A model generated the notes under the pieces. It was not told the DNA's origin. It was given only the letters and a program-made list of their open reading frames with translations, and ran no database searches. A program made the translations under genes and the position numbers. From NCBI GenBank assembly GCA_000433735.1, contig HF998304.1, positions 1 to 25,590 of the forward strand: a stretch of 25,590 nt of DNA, written 5' to 3'. How positions within the stretch are numbered: the first letter of the stretch is position 1; every line of letters starts with the position of its first letter. Shown piece after piece: positions 25,208 through 25,590 of the stretch. The DNA is from Clostridium sp. CAG:167. GTDB lineage: Bacteria > Bacillota > Clostridia > Lachnospirales > Lachnospiraceae.

Positions 25208-25590
25208 ATGCGAATCGTTTCATTGACAAAAGAAGCAAAAGACAATATTTTGGAGGATCTTTTAAAAAGAAGTCCTAACAACTATGATCAGTACCAGGAG
25301 ACCGTAAATGAAATCCTGAATGAGGTGAAAACAAAGGGAGATGAGGCTGTCTTTGCTTATACAGAAAAATTTGACCACGCAAAACTCACAGCAGATACTT
25401 TGTATGTGACAGAAGACGAGATAAAAGAAGCCTATGAAAAAGTGGATGAAGAACTGATTGAAGTGATGAAAAAATCCATTGCAAACATTCGTGCATTCCA
25501 TGAAAAACAGGTGAAAAACAGCTGGTTTACAACAAGAGAGGATGGCGTGATCCTGGGACAGCGTGTGACTGCCTTAGACAGTGTAGGCGT
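25208..25590 (+). CDS. hisD: Histidinol dehydrogenase, N-terminal part (runs off the window)
   Basis: The first 127 codons of a gene that continues past the window edge. It starts MRIVSLTKEAKDNILEDLL and has KTKGDEAVFAYTEKFD, typical of the HisD N-terminus, which oxidises histidinol to histidine in the last two steps of the pathway. AGGAGG lies a few nt before the ATG. Position after hisZ and hisG supports the call. The catalytic and zinc-binding residues lie beyond the window. Confidence 0.92.
   Translation, partial: MRIVSLTKEAKDNILEDLLKRSPNNYDQYQETVNEILNEVKTKGDEAVFAYTEKFDHAKLTADTLYVTEDEIKEAYEKVDEELIEVMKKSIANIRAFHEKQVKNSWFTTREDGVILGQRVTALDSVG

Overview
The window looks like chromosomal core DNA from a member of the Clostridia (Bacillota), most likely a Lachnospiraceae-type gut anaerobe. 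The reasons are strong AGGAGG-type ribosome binding sites, moderate GC, an ispH-rpsA gene pair, the plsX-rnc-smc-ftsY order, a short-form HisG with HisZ, and a large arabinofuranosidase for plant polysaccharide. The genus assignment is inference. I see no tRNA, rRNA, CRISPR array, insertion sequence or prophage. There is no gene-free stretch longer than 300 bases.

Region 1 (1-2471): an aconitase-superfamily hydratase with its own likely promoter. A near-perfect 22-bp palindrome (5-26) lies just upstream of the promoter. A strong hairpin (2434-2471) ends the gene and, because it has A- and T-runs on both sides, also serves the convergent gene.

Region 2 (2490-6515, minus strand): a two-gene unit made of an uncharacterised 89-residue protein followed by a LamG/Ig/GH51 alpha-L-arabinofuranosidase without a signal peptide. 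The GH51 gene carries a one-base frameshift in a G-rich tract near its 3' end. Both catalytic glutamates lie before the break, but the C-terminal domain is split off.

Region 3 (6551-15715, plus strand): two back-to-back promoters in about 65 bp drive region 2 leftward and an 11-gene cluster rightward. The cluster is a RelQ-type (p)ppGpp synthetase, folD, rimO, pgsA, a CinA/PncC-type amidase, a small lipoprotein, a BaiN/HI0933-type flavoprotein, cmk, ispH, rpsA and cheR. Most junctions overlap or are under 25 nt, so one transcript is likely. It links stringent response, one-carbon metabolism, ribosome modification, phospholipid, nucleotide and isoprenoid synthesis, and translation. A good promoter-like sequence inside ispH may give rpsA-cheR extra transcription. 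A hairpin and T-run follow cheR.

Region 4 (15727-25590, plus strand): a clear promoter with an inverted repeat over its -10 box precedes plsX, rnc, smc, ftsY, threonine ammonia-lyase, hisZ, hisG and a hisD that runs off the window. No gap exceeds 44 nt. The acyl carrier protein gene that often sits between plsX and rnc is missing.

Most of the window is ordinary housekeeping DNA, and I do not see a convincing new multi-gene system. The best leads are the palindromic sites at 5-26 and 15746-15764, the frameshifted cytoplasmic LamG-GH51 gene with its small partner, and the out-of-frame ispH/rpsA overlap.
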